From assembly GCA_947359465.1 (NCBI GenBank), contig OX375873.1, forward strand, positions 95,219,478 to 95,283,477: a stretch of 64,000 nucleotides of DNA. Reading direction: 5' to 3'. The position numbers were made by a program, and so were the translations under genes. Shown here piece after piece: positions 31,717-42,649 of the stretch (position 1 is the stretch's first letter; every line of letters begins with the position of its first letter). The notes beneath the pieces were generated by a model, which ran no database searches, was not told where the DNA came from, and saw nothing but the letters and a program-made list of their open reading frames with translations. The stretch is from Metellina segmentata (lineage: Eukaryota; Arthropoda; Arachnida; Araneae; Tetragnathidae).

Positions 31717-33220
31717 TAAGAATGGAGTCTTTGTTTTGTACACTCAATATTTTCGACACATTTCAAGTTTTCTTTCCGTTTTGGACCCTTCTAATGCCAA
31801 ATTCGCCTCTTTCGCTTTTGGTGTCTGTCTGTATGAATTATATGTGCCTTATACACATCCACACGGTTTAATATATTTTCATAGAAATTTACATACAGTG
31901 AGTACTTATCTTCATTTAGTGAGTGAAATTGTTTGCGAAAGTCTATCTCTCCATCTTTCAGTTCTTTGTTCGATTTTGTGTTTGTGCAGGCATCATATGA
32001 ATTTTATTCCAGATACATACATATGTACTTGATTGCAATGTGTTTTATTTTATACATTATCTGTTAGTTTAGTGAATGCAATATTAAACATTTATTTATT
32101 GTTTGTTATATTTAGAGGAGTTTCATACTAAAACACCTGAGTAAGTATACTTAAATCAAACATAATTTGGTAGTTTTGGGAAAATAGGAATGTATATTGA
32201 TTATAACGATTACTTTTATTAATTTACCAGTACTGCTAAAAAACCAGTTATTTTTCCAAAAATAATTTTTTTAATGAAATTTTAGCTCTGATTTTTTTTT
32301 TTTTTGCGCAAAGCAAACGATTTCCGACATTTTGGGACAGACGATATATTTCAACGAACGGGAATGAAACGGAAACTCGTGTTGGTTAATCACATGCAAT
32401 AATATTTTCTGTTTCGTTTGCTCTGAATTAATTTCGCATTTCTAAATTTTGTGTACTTTTTAGTTGTAAGTTGTGGCAACTACGAAATCAAGAGATAAAA
32501 AGGAATCACAAAAATAATATCTTTAGGACAACTTTTTCCCGACATCTTTAATTTAGTTTTATTTCGCTGTTTTAAAAATCTATTATTTTAATAAATTGTG
32601 TTTCTTTTCATTACATGCAACACCACCACAAAGTATTCGACTTAAAGCGGCAGGTAAGTCAGAATAAAGGAAATTTTAAATGTAACTATTCCATTATTGA
32701 AAAAATATTGTTTAAAAAATCCGAGCTAGAACTTTTCAAACATTAAATTTTTTTTTAATCATAATGACAGGAGAATTCCGACAGGGAATTGCGTAATTCC
32801 ACAATGTCACATGCCGGATGCATGTGTTACAAGTAAAATATATTGTTTTGTTGACTCTGAGTGCTAGAGCACTCGCCGTAAATCGTCGTTTTTATTAATT
32901 GAGTTGATCGTGAAAAGAACTTAAGAAAGGGAATTCCAAATCTTCCTATAAATCGTCTTTTATAGTAGAAACCTTAGTGTCACCTTTCGTCATTTTGTAG
33001 CCATGTCATACAGCAAGCGTGCGATCTATGTGAAATGTATTACATGAATAGATATGCATTTTTAGAATTTGTGTCCAAAGTAAGTTGTAGAAATAATAAA
33101 GATGGCGAAATGTGTTAAAATATTATTTTATTCTACGAAAAATGTAAGTCATATATTTTGATCATCTATTCAATCTAGAGTAAACCAATTCAAACCGAGT
33201 AAGATCGGGTATTTTGCTAG
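31717..33220 (+). mobile_element. Non-autonomous Helitron-like element D
   Basis: It starts TCTATATAAATAAGAATGGA after a host A and continues GTCTTTGTTTTGTACAC, a usual Helitron opening. It ends ACCGAGTAAGATCGGGTATT, then TTG and CTAG (33217-33220) before a host T. The CCGA..TCGG stem and the GGTATTTTGCTAGT form are typical 3' ends. The 125-codon plus frame at 31655-32032 starts upstream of the left end, runs through it and has no helicase or Rep motif. The element is 1504 bp long and has no enzyme gene. Confidence 0.7.
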
Positions 33221-33274
33221 TTTATTATAAAATTAATTTCAATATGGTTATTTAACTCTTTGGATACACATAAC

Positions 33275-33590
33275 CGGTCTTCTGGTTAAGGTTCTAGCTT
33301 CTAGATCGGAAGGTTCCTGTTTCGAATCCGGGTCAGTGTATGGATGTTTGTAAGCGTATGGTATAGAGGCGGCTGGAGAACCTTAAATCTGTCGGAGCCG
33401 AAAGTCCTCATGTTGGGTTGGTGTGGAAGTTTGGAGAAAGGGATGCCAGCTCCAGTGTTGCCTTGTCATCTGAGCATGGTTCAAAATTACGTGGTGCTGT
33501 CTTCGGATCTTTCCCTTAAGAGATTGATCTCGGACCGTCGTCAATAGCCCGCCGTGTTCTTCTAAAATGACGAAATTAAAAATTACCTAT
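33275..33590 (+). mobile_element. tRNA-SINE, full length
   Basis: Head: GGTCTTCTGGTTAAGGTTCT (box-A region), then GGAAGGTTCCTGTTTCGAAT / CCGGGTC (box B). Body: GGTGTGGAAGTTTGGAGAAA, CATCTGAGCATGGTTCAAAA, GATCTCGGACCGTCGTCAAT. Tail: GAAATTAAAAATTACC. This head type resembles the second SINE family at 19340, on the body of the common family. Confidence 0.75.
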
Positions 33591-33594
33591 TATC

Positions 33595-35750
33595 ATAATT
33601 ACTAAATAAAGACATAGTTATGCAAATTTAGAAACAGACTTTACGCACTGAAATAGCATGATGTATCTAAATGCAGCATAATTTGGATTATCCGAGGTGA
33701 TATGTTCAGAGGACACCTCTATTAATCAAAACCTTGGATTATACGGATATAGTTTTGCCAAAAAAAGCCTATACGGAATGCTCTATGCTCGGGATTTCGT
33801 CGCAGTATGTATTTATTGTGATCATTTTACATTAATTCTACTCGTGAGTTAGATATTGAACTATCTTGTAGAATGTCCTTTATGATCTTCTGCTTCGCAG
33901 TACTTTCTCACATTTTGGACAAGTGCCCACAGCTCGGATCTTTATTTTAAGCTTAATAAACTCGTTATCATAGTCGACAACGATAACCCTCGGTTAATCA
34001 AGGTTCTACTTGGCATTTAGAAAATCATTAATGAATAATTTCATATCATGGTTTTATAAAACAAGTTAAAAGAATTTCATATATCACGTTTCCAAACTAT
34101 TAATTACACGCTTTTGTTCGATAAATTTTAAAATTCAAATCTGATGGAATTGATAAATCCTAAAGTTAAATCAGAATAGTTGATAAATTTTGAATTCAGC
34201 AGTCGCGTGTTTCAAAAGAAAATAGTGCCCTACATACAAATGAGCAATGAATTAAAAATGCAAACAGGTAAATAATCTGATTCCACTATACCCGTTAAAT
34301 TGGACTTGCTAATTTGTAAATGGCAATAAGTGTTTTTTGCTGTTGACTTGTCGACAGCCCAAATATGGCTTCCAAGTGAAATAAGTCCTACATAATTTAT
34401 GAAGAATGTATATTAGTTTATCTCACTGCAGCTGTTCTTAAGCAAAGTTCGATACGTTGGGTATTCTGAGATGGATAGTATAATTTTTCACTTTGCTAAG
34501 ATTGCATGGATCTGAGTCATTAATATCTCGCTATCATTTACTCTCAAAGATAGTTTTAGACATACAATGGGGACACTTTTTAAAGAATAAAATGTTTCTA
34601 GATATTGAAAGGCAGTTGTCTTGTGATAAACTACTAGACAGCTAGAAAATTTTCTGGATCTCAGTTTTTCAACTTAGATTAAAGCAAAATAACTTTGTTT
34701 TGATTGTATGAAAATAATTTAATTAAGAATTGATATCACACACGTTTTAAAATCAAGTAAATTAGAACAAATTTGGAGAGGAAATATATTTAATATTTAC
34801 CATACATTGCATTAAATGAACTTAACTAAAAATAATCATGAACTTAACCTTACGTTAAGTTTTGTAAAACTTTTAAAATTTTATAACCTGTTTTCAATAA
34901 TAAATCGACGTATTGATAAGAGGGAAACCTGACAATTTGTTTGAGTTTAGGCATTTCCTTGTTTAACACTAAAAGTACAATTACCTCAAAATGAGGTGCT
35001 CTTTTTGAATTCAATCTAGAAGTGTCTGACCTTTTTTGTTTAAAAAGGAAAAAGGATAACTGAATGTGTTTTCTGTCCCCAATACACTGTCTAAAAGCAT
35101 TAGGAAGTAGAAAAATTTAGTTGCAAGTTATGTGGAAATGTTAAGATCGCAACAGTTCCTGTAAGCCACCCAGATTTCCAACAAGTATCACAATATATTC
35201 TTAGCACTTAAAATTAGGTCCTCTCTATGCCACGCTCTAATTCTCTTACTCTACTTAGTACAGAAAAATATATTATTTGAAGTCCTATCAATTGAATCTT
35301 TGTTAATTTAAAATAGACATGATTCAACTTACTAAAATATTAGTGTAAGTTATTGGAACCGTTCTTTGAAACTTGGTGTGTTATTCTTATAAATAACATA
35401 ATGGGTTACAGTTATATGTCTGAATAGATTCAAGGGAAGGGGGCTAAACTCTATCATATTTAGAGCAATTAATTGTAGTTTTACTCTGCTACTTTTTATG
35501 TTTAAGATGAAAAACGTTTTTCTTGGTACTGTTCTTTAAATAAAAAGTTATACATTGTTGCTTATAAGAATTATAATGGATATTGCTGACGTAACATTTC
35601 AAAGAAAATTACGAATCAAAATCTATTTTTCAGTCACTTTATTTAAATTTTTACTTTTTCGTTTTCACATTTATTTATGATATTCACTAGTACTATACGA
35701 TTCCTGTGCAGCATATTTCGAATAATTATCATACAATACCCCCTTTTTAC
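33595..35750. other. Intergenic, no supported gene
   Basis: AT-rich throughout, with no frame, repeat or RNA gene that I can support. Confidence 0.45.
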
Positions 35751-35769
35751 CAATTCTCAACCAATTGAG

Positions 35770-36583
35770 AGGGTCCGGCACCTAAAAATTCGAAAAAAAA
35801 ATCATTTCTGAGATTTTTATTGTTTAGGAAATTTGAAATGTTCCTCATTTGATACCTCATTTGTAGAAACCGTTAATTGGAAGTATTTTTAAATACTTTT
35901 AAAAGTAGATGAACTATTACCGCGACATAACGTCTCAGAACATACTTTTTCATGCTTTGGGGTACATTACTCAAAAAGTACTTGTTATACATTCTTGAAA
36001 TTTTTTTATGACTGTTTATGAAACACTTTTGAACACTAATAAAATGAATAAGATATAAAATGTATACTTTTCTTAAAAATATTTTATCTAAAATATTTCA
36101 GGTATTTGCTGCCACTTTTTAAAAATTTTATTATTTTGTGAATTTAAAAACAAAATAAAAATAATAATGTGTTAAAGTCTTTAAAGGAATTGAATTATTA
36201 CACTGTAAAAATTTCAGATTAATAAAATAATTTATGAAGAAATGAGATGCCTCCAGAGTTAGTGAATTTAATATCCACCATCACTGAAGTTTTAAAAGCC
36301 TTTATTATAAAGCCTTTTTAAACACTGTAGCGCAAGTAATAAGATTTTAAATTCATGCATTTTTAAAAAATATTATCTAAACAATTTCAATTTTTTTGTC
36401 ATTTTTTAAAAAGTTTATAATTTTGTGAATTAAAAAAAATATTAAAAACCCCGTGTCAAAATCTTTAAAAGTATTCAAATATTACACTGCAAAAATTTCA
36501 GATTAATACAATAATTTATGAATAAATGAGATGCCCCCAAAGTTTGTGAATTTAACATGGGTGCCTATGGAAGTGCCGGACCC
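35770..36583. mobile_element. Element with GGGTCCGGCAC inverted ends and internal duplication
   Basis: GGGTCCGGCAC at 35770-35780 faces its exact complement GTGCCGGACCC at 36573-36583. The AT-rich interior holds two diverged copies of a block 285 bp apart: TTTTGTGAATT..A, TTACACTGYAAAAATTTCAG, ATTAATAMAATAATTTATGA, AATGAGATGCC. No target duplication is clear and no coding frame exists. It is either an unclassified DNA transposon remnant or an inverted pair of a short repeat. Confidence 0.45.
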
Positions 36584-36589
36584 ACTTGA

Positions 36590-37925
36590 ACTTGTTAGAA
36601 GTGCTTTTAGGCACCATGCACAACGGTTGGAAAAAAGAACCACTTGATGTTACTCTGGTGTAGTATAGGGGTGGGCTTTAGTTTTACCTCACATAATTCA
36701 TACCATACATTCAACGCACCACCCGCTTATACAGAGGCCACACGGACAAACAAACATAGCTTACCCCGGATTTCGGTACCAGGAACCTTTTCATCCAAAA
36801 ACCAGCACCAGCCCCAATTGGCCGCCGCACAACAATATGACAACATTAACATTTTATATTAAAATATCACGAATCCACATGAATTTGTCTAGGGCATACG
36901 GTAATTTTATATCATTTTAAGTTTTTCTTAATCTATAGCCATAGCGTCTTATATTCTCCAGAGTAACTTTTATTTCCCACCTATTTAAAAAATTGCAATT
37001 CTCTGCAAAATATTACTGTCAACTATTCACGTATCTGTCAAATTATAGAGTCGCTGAAAGTCATTTGACTCGTGCGAAAGAAGTAAAAATGCAATGAAAT
37101 ACAGAAAGAAGAAAAATCTTCACCAACCCGCAATATCAAAAGAAACTGTCATTACATTAAGGTCAAGCCATTAATATCCTGATACACATAGAGCACCACA
37201 CATACATAGCTATCGCCGGTCTTTTCTTGTTCGTCACAGTTTTTTTATTTATTTCCTTTTTACGGTCTTTCTCCGAGAAACTCCAACTACTAATTGAACC
37301 GTCGAGCGGAAAGTTAACTGCAAGTACATATTACTGATGATTACAGAGCTAAAAAGTTAGTCGGTGATATTAGGACTTCTATACCGAAAGAAAACCTCGA
37401 TTGTAAAAAAGCTGCAAGATATGGATTAAAAATCGATTGTCCATGCTAAAGGTGACTAGGCCAGCAATTTCGCCTTCCTGGAGATTGCATGAAAAGTATT
37501 TTGAATGCTGAAAAAATGGGTACTACTATATTCGTCTGTCTTCTGAAATTTCGGTTCATGGTTTATTGACCTTTGTATCGTTAAAATTTGTAACACTAGT
37601 TTATCATTGAATTTCTTATTGCGTTGATAGTTGTACTTTTTCGAATAGTAAAGTATGACATTGAAGTTGATGGTTTTCTGGTTTAATAATATTTAGTGTC
37701 CGATCACTGACCTCTGAAACATTAAAAAGGGGGAGATCTGGTGCCTAATTTCAATGGAGCAGTGGGTAAGATGCCGCTGCTTCTAACAGGGACAGTCAAC
37801 AACATACATGCACTTAAAAACCTGGATACGAACCCCAATGCTATGTTCCCTACACAAGGTACATGGTTTTTATTCTTATGCAAATTCATATCATTTCAAA
37901 GAAAATTTCAATTTCCTTGTGTAAA
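36590..37925. other. Intergenic, no supported gene
   Basis: A GC-richer patch (36660-36840) contains CGGATTTCGGTACCAGGAAC, which resembles a reversed SINE box B, but the rest of a SINE is not visible. The remainder is AT-rich. Confidence 0.35.
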
Positions 37926-37931
37926 TAACTA

Positions 37932-38146
37932 CAGTAATACCCCGAAGTTACGCGATAGTTGTGACCGACGAAACACGCTAATTCGCGTAAGTCGGGGTAC
38001 AGCTTCCATAGATCGTAGAATCAATCGTACACGTAGATTTAACGCGTGGACAATGCGTAACACAGCAAGAAAAAAACTGAAGCTAGCGTGTGGTAGTGTT
38101 GCCAAACAAAAAAAAAACAAGAATCGCATAAGTCGAGGTATTACTA
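37932..38146. mobile_element. pogo/Tigger-like MITE
   Basis: The left end, CAGTAATACCCCGAAGTTAC, follows TA. The right end, TCGCATAAGTCGAGGTATTA / CT, is its imperfect reverse complement. CAGTAATACC...CG is the usual form of pogo-type ends. At 215 bp it has no transposase. The plus-strand frame at 37741-38160 is simply read-through of this MITE. Confidence 0.65.
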
Positions 38147-38334
38147 AACTTATATTTTAATTCCAACACAGGACCTGCTGAATGTCAGACAAACGCTATG
38201 ACCACTGTATGGCGTAAACAGTATGGTTTTAAATTGGTTCTGATTAAAATTAAAGATAACACAGAAAGTATTCTTTTAAGGCCGTATTGCATTTAAATGT
38301 GAAATAATTTTGTTTTGCGTATGAAATAAATATA

Positions 38335-38456
38335 CAGGGTGGTCCCGAATTCATGGTACAAACTTTAATGGTAGGTACAGGACATTGTAACAATGATTTA
38401 TTGTATAGGAATGTATAGTCGCAAGTGACGCGGTGAGGCGAAAACAGGGGAAATAA
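38335..38456 (+). repeat. Left terminal inverted repeat of the transposon
   Basis: It pairs with 39716-39837. The single mismatch is A at 38441 against the right-arm equivalent (GAGGCGAAAACAG versus GAGGCGTAAACAG). The long length is unusual next to the 20-30 bp of classical mariner ends. Confidence 0.95.
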
Positions 38457-38511
38457 CGGCCGAAAGGAAAAACAAAGATTTTATTGAAAGCGTTGTTGAC
38501 AAGTGTCATGT

Positions 38512-39588
38512 TTACAGTAATTGTTCAAAATTGCGTCCACCAGTATCGATACATGCTTGACAGCGTCGGTGGAGCGATTGGCGTACACGTTCAAAAATGC
38601 CTGGTATTTCACGCACACCTGCAGCAGCTACAGATAAGCGAGCGACGAGATCCTCATCTGAGTCAACTGGAGTCTCATAAACAAGATGCTTTAGATGTCC
38701 CCATAAAAAGTAATCGAGGCTCGATAAATCGGGAGATCGGGGTGGCCAAGGGACTGGTCCACCACGCCCAATCCATCGAGTACCAAACGTGGCATTCAGG
38801 TAATTCCGTACATCAATGCTGAAGTGTGCTGGCGCCCCATCGTGCTGAAACCACATGCGGTTACGAATGGCGATCGGAACATCATGCAGCAGTTGTGGTA
38901 ACACTTCTTTCAGAAAAATAAGATAGCTTCCGCCAGTGAGCCGCGTGGGTAGTAAGTATGGGCCAATCAAAAAGTCGTTCACAATACCAGCCCACACATT
39001 AATACTGAAACGTTGTTGAAACGCATGTCGACGCGTTGCATGTGGATTATCGGTTGCCCACACATGGGAATTGTGCGCATTAAAGACACCCTCGCGTGAA
39101 AATGTCGCTTCATCTGTAAATAGCACATAATCTACGAAATCCGGCTGCAACGCACATTGCTGCATCACCCACATGCAGAAGTTCACGCGGCGAGGATAAT
39201 CTGCCGGATTCAATGCTTGTACTTTCTGAAAATGGAAGGGGTGTAAGCGATTTTCGTTTAACACTCTGCATACAGTCTGATGACTCACACATACGTCACG
39301 CGCAACAGTTCTTGTGCTTGACTCGGGTCTATCAGCCACAATGTTCAAGATGCTTTCTTCCAGCCTTGGAGTGCGTACAGCTCTTACTCGACCAGCGCCA
39401 TGTCTGTTGACGTCGAACGCACCTGTTTCACAAAGTTGACGATGTAATCGTTGAAAAATTCTATGATCCGGCATTCGTCGATCAGGATACTCCGCGCGAT
39501 ACATTCGTAACGCAGCTCTGCCGTTACCATTTGCACGGCCGTACATGTAATGCATGTCTGCTTTTTCTGCATACGTAAAGTCACCCAT
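38512..39588 (-). CDS. Transposase, IS630/Tc1/mariner superfamily (DDD type)
   Basis: The 358-residue protein would cut and reinsert the surrounding element at TA sites, acting in the nucleus on its own 122-bp inverted ends. The N-terminus (MGDFTYAEKADMHYMYGRAN, roughly residues 1-55) resembles the helix-turn-helix domain common in arthropod transposases. A second HTH-like segment, RTVARDVCVSHQTVCRVLNE, spans 93-112. The catalytic core shows VLFTDEATF (Asp159), WFQHDGAPAHF (Asp250) and PPRSPDLSSLDYFLWGHLK (Asp287), so the third acid is Asp, 36 residues after the second. All three acids are present, there are no stops, and the length is normal for the superfamily (about 340-360). The start at 39588 is the first Met of the frame and lies about 130 bp inside the right repeat. 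Frames overlapping it on the plus strand are shadows. Activity is plausible but cannot be shown from sequence alone. Confidence 0.95.
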   Translation of the reverse strand: MGDFTYAEKADMHYMYGRANGNGRAALRMYRAEYPDRRMPDHRIFQRLHRQLCETGAFDVNRHGAGRVRAVRTPRLEESILNIVADRPESSTRTVARDVCVSHQTVCRVLNENRLHPFHFQKVQALNPADYPRRVNFCMWVMQQCALQPDFVDYVLFTDEATFSREGVFNAHNSHVWATDNPHATRRHAFQQRFSINVWAGIVNDFLIGPYLLPTRLTGGSYLIFLKEVLPQLLHDVPIAIRNRMWFQHDGAPAHFSIDVRNYLNATFGTRWIGRGGPVPWPPRSPDLSSLDYFLWGHLKHLVYETPVDSDEDLVARLSVAAAGVREIPGIFERVRQSLHRRCQACIDTGGRNFEQLL

Positions 39589-39715
39589 CGTCTACGGCAG
39601 CACAATTGTGAATGGCGCTTTTCCCTACTGCGATGCATCATGTTCAACAGCGGCTAGACATCTACTGCCCTCTACCGGCAATGATACCAACCGATCACTC
39701 CATTTCTCTTTCCTT

Positions 39716-39837
39716 TTATTTCCCCTGTTTACGCCTCACCGCGTCACTTGCGACTATACATTCCTATACAATAAATCATTGTTACAATGTCCTGTACCTA
39801 CCATTAAAGTTTGTACCATGAATTCGGGACCACCCTG
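39716..39837 (-). repeat. Right terminal inverted repeat of the transposon
   Basis: Reverse complement of 38335-38456, ending GGACCACCCTG before TA. The transposase promoter should lie in or next to this repeat, upstream of the 39588 start. Confidence 0.95.
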
Positions 39838-39844
39838 TATAGAT

Positions 39845-40870
39845 TTGATACACAAGAATTTCATCTAAAAAATTCACATTTAAAAAATAAGTAGTTTAAA
39901 TAAGTTTTATGTGAAAGGCTCTTGGACACGGAAAGGATTTTCGATACATTTCAGTCAGAAATATATTAATACGCATTATGGTTGAAATGCATTTTTAGAA
40001 AACATCTTTTGAAAGTGAAGCTTCTTTTTAAATTTCTTTTTAAAAACTTTAAATAACTTTCGAAATTTATGTCAATTGCTTTTACATTTAACGTTGTAGT
40101 TAGATTTGTGTAATGTTTTAATGATAGTATATAGAAAAGCAGATTAAAAAATCTTCTGAAAAGGGTACTGTATTTAAAATAGAAAAACTGAATAACAAGC
40201 ACAGTTCTAAGAAAGTATATCATTACTCGCAATAGATTTTCTAGAAATTAAGCAAAAGTAAGTTCTGTAAGAAATGGGTCACAAGTATGAAGGCAATTGA
40301 CCACTAGGGAAAAGTGGAAAGGAAAGAATTTACAGGTGCCTCACATCTCTAAAACTATTCTAACAACGATGTAAAGGCGAAGAGGGGATCTCGAAAAAAA
40401 ATATATCTCGACCACATGTCAGAAAACAATTCTAGAACAAAGCGCGGGAGGTCCGCTTGGGGCCCCGAGATGGGATGAATCTCCCCAAAAGTGGCATTTT
40501 GTGGATTACTAGATCAGAAGTAATCAAAATGGCGTTTCGTGGGGGTGTTTTAAGTGCGAACTGCCATGTACCAACGCTACAGGTCTTGTCGTAAAGGAGG
40601 TCATTTTTTCATTCTTGTGGTTCCTTAAGAAACTTCAGGACCTTTAGAGCTCCAGAAAGAGGGTAAAGGGAATCATTTGGAATAAGGAATATTTTTTGAA
40701 ATACGGATTTTGGCCAACCATTTTTAACGAACACATTTTAACGGGCAGTCAATTATTTAATATGCAAGTATTTTAAATGTGAATATTTTTTGTTTAGATT
40801 CCGGTCGCACAAATTTCTCTCTTGAAACACAGTTCTCAGCTAGGGTCAAGGAAGTACAGTTGGTAAAATA
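39845..40870. other. Intergenic, no supported gene
   Basis: AT-rich to 40300, then a block of more balanced composition (40300-40700, with TTGGGGCCCCGAG and GCGCGGGAGG) that may be an unrecognised repeat. No coding frame. Confidence 0.35.
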
Positions 40871-40872
40871 TC

Positions 40873-40965
40873 GGTAGGTAGGTGCTTTAATTAACGTCGC
40901 ACTGGAGCAACACAATGGGCTACTGGCGACAGTATGGGATCAAACCCGAAGGAAAATATCGGAGG
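40873..40965 (-). mobile_element. tRNA-SINE 3' fragment, minus strand
   Basis: GGTAGGTAGGTGC tail, AATTAACGTCGCACTGGAGC, GGCGACAGTATGGGATCAAA. It abuts the plus-strand copy that follows, so the two form an inverted pair. Confidence 0.7.
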
Positions 40966-41258
40966 TGGATTCTCGGATTAGCAACCGGAGAGTTTGAGTT
41001 CTAAAGTCAGTCGGACCAAAATTTGGGGAAACGATGCTTGTTAAATAGGTCGAGATCTCAAATGTTCCTACATTGGAGTGGTTTGAAAGTTTGGAGAGTG
41101 GGGTACCAGCTCAAGTGTTGACCTCGTCACCTGACCATTGCTCAAAGTTACGAAGTTCCTTGAATATCTCTTTCTCATCGGGATATGTTCCAGACCGTTG
41201 CCAATAGCCCGTTGCATTGCTTCAGTGTGAGGTTAATTAACTATCTACGTATTACCTA
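40966..41258 (+). mobile_element. tRNA-SINE, near full length
   Basis: Head remnant CGGATTAGCAACCGGAGAGT, body TTGAAAGTTTGGAGAGTGGG and GTACCAGCTCAAGTGTTGAC, 3' part CCAGACCGTTGCCAATAGCC and a TTAATTAACTATCTACGTAT tail ending in TACCTACC. Confidence 0.75.
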
Positions 41259-41259
41259 C

Positions 41260-42335
41260 CCATAGAATAAAAAAATATTTTTCATTCGAAAATTTTTGGA
41301 GAGTAATAACAATTTTCGATTTTATCAACAGTTCGACTTGGCTTTTTGTCTTTAATAAAACTTGGACTGCTGTCACCTGATTATGCCCTGTTCTCGAATG
41401 GGTTCTAAGGTTAGTAAATATATATTGTGTGTCATTGGTTAGAGAGAGATAATGCATCGCATTTAAACTGTGATAAAACAAAAGTTCCTTCATAATATCG
41501 TGACCCCTTAACAGATGTTTCATTTTTACTGAGGAGATTAGATTGCGCTTTTTACTTTGTAATATATCCTATTAGGAAAATAAAATTGTTTCGAATAAAA
41601 GTAAATTACAGGTCGTTGGAGTGTATAACGAATTCGAATCCCATTGACCCCGCTCGAAATTAAGAATACTCAGAACTCGATAAAGATTTTATCAAAAACT
41701 CATAAAACGCCTGGATCATTTTCTTTTGTCTCTAATAAGCATAGGTTTACAGATAGATAAATCTCTACAACTGCCTTCACCGTCTCCTTAATAACTAGTT
41801 GCTCAGACACTGAACTTCCCTGTCTCTGATCGCAATATGATTTCTAATATGTGAGCAGATAAAATTCCCTGCATTGCCCTGGCATCTAAACAAAGCACAG
41901 GGTTTTCGCTTCAATGAGATGTCATCATGAAGAATGGTGGTATTTATTATTCACTGGTTGCAATCCTCCGCGATGAAATGGTCTAACAATTTCTATTATC
42001 AAATCGGAGGAATCGGACGAGCCGTAAATCTTTTTTCGGTTCGCAATGGGTTTCTATCGGAAGCACGATACATCCGATTGTCAAGGCGGATTCAATGGGT
42101 TTCACAGTTGGAAAATCTTTTTTCTCGATGCTTGTGACCTTCCCGAAATTTTGTTCTAAGAAGTACAGCACGCATTCGAAACCACGCGGGTGAGCAGGTT
42201 TTAATACGTTTAGAGACGTTTCCTGATTTTGAGACACATAAGGAGCCGAACATGGTTGAGATTTATTGGATGAGGATTTATTGGATCACACATCCTTTTT
42301 GTCCTTTCTATGCACACAGATCATACACAACGCAA
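41260..42335. other. Intergenic, no supported gene
   Basis: AT-rich. Overlapping short frames at 41934-42237 on both strands show no motif. Confidence 0.4.
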
Positions 42336-42339
42336 AGCA

Positions 42340-42521
42340 AAGGCTCATTTATTGTCGTACGTCTGTTCGAATCCACTCTCCTTTTTCGGATCCATCGAAC
42401 CAATGAGAAGCGAGAACGAGAATGATTGATAGGTTTAATCACTTCCGTTATCGTCGTTCATTGGTTCGATTTATCTGAATACGGAGAACAGATTTGTCAG
42501 TCGCAAGTGTAAATGAGCCTT
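42340..42521. mobile_element. MITE with AAGGCTCATTTA inverted ends
   Basis: AAGGCTCATTTA (42340-42351) is the exact complement of TAAATGAGCCTT (42510-42521). Further in, TCGAACCAATGA on the left is mirrored by TCATTGGTTCGA on the right, so the two arms align over about 70 bp with gaps. No target duplication is visible. Its right end overlaps the TTAA of the next element. Confidence 0.6.
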
Positions 42522-42640
42522 AATCCTCCTAGTAGTTGTCTCGATGAGGCATCTCATTATAAAAAAGTACCTGACCTGAACTTGATGGACGATATATCTC
42601 GTCAATAGAAGAGAGCTTGATCCCGCCATTCTAAAAAAAA
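42520..42640. mobile_element. TTAA-ended palindromic repeat element, copy 7
   Basis: TTAATCCTCCTAGTAGTTGT then CTCGATGAGGCATCTCATTA, and units with CTTGATGGACGATATATCTC. The right side changes to CCCGCCATTC and an A-run, a junction also seen in copy 1 (near 92-113: TTTCGCCATC then AAAAAAAGG). The right TTAA is missing. Confidence 0.55.
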
Positions 42641-42649
42641 AAAACGGTT

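Larger units (their letters stand above)
38335..39837 (-). mobile_element. Intact Tc1/mariner-superfamily transposon, 1503 bp
   Basis: Two 122-bp inverted repeats (38335-38456 and 39716-39837) begin CAGGGTGGTCCCGAATTC and differ at a single base that I can find. TA flanks both sides (38333-38334, 39838-39839). A single uninterrupted transposase gene lies between them. Near-identical ends and an open frame point to a recent insertion. No other copy is present in this window. Confidence 0.95.

Noticed and set aside
31655..32032. 125-codon plus-strand gene
   Set aside because: It crosses the left end of Helitron D, has no motif and is rich in residues typical of AT-rich chance frames.
36660..36840. 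Reversed SINE head
   Set aside because: Only a box-B-like string (CGGATTTCGGTACCAGGAAC) matches. Box A and the body cannot be found.
37741..38160. 139-codon plus-strand gene
   Set aside because: Most of the frame is a pogo-type MITE read through, with its inverted ends inside the frame.
38484..39868. Several plus-strand frames opposite the transposase
   Set aside because: They are shadows of the transposase and of the terminal repeats.
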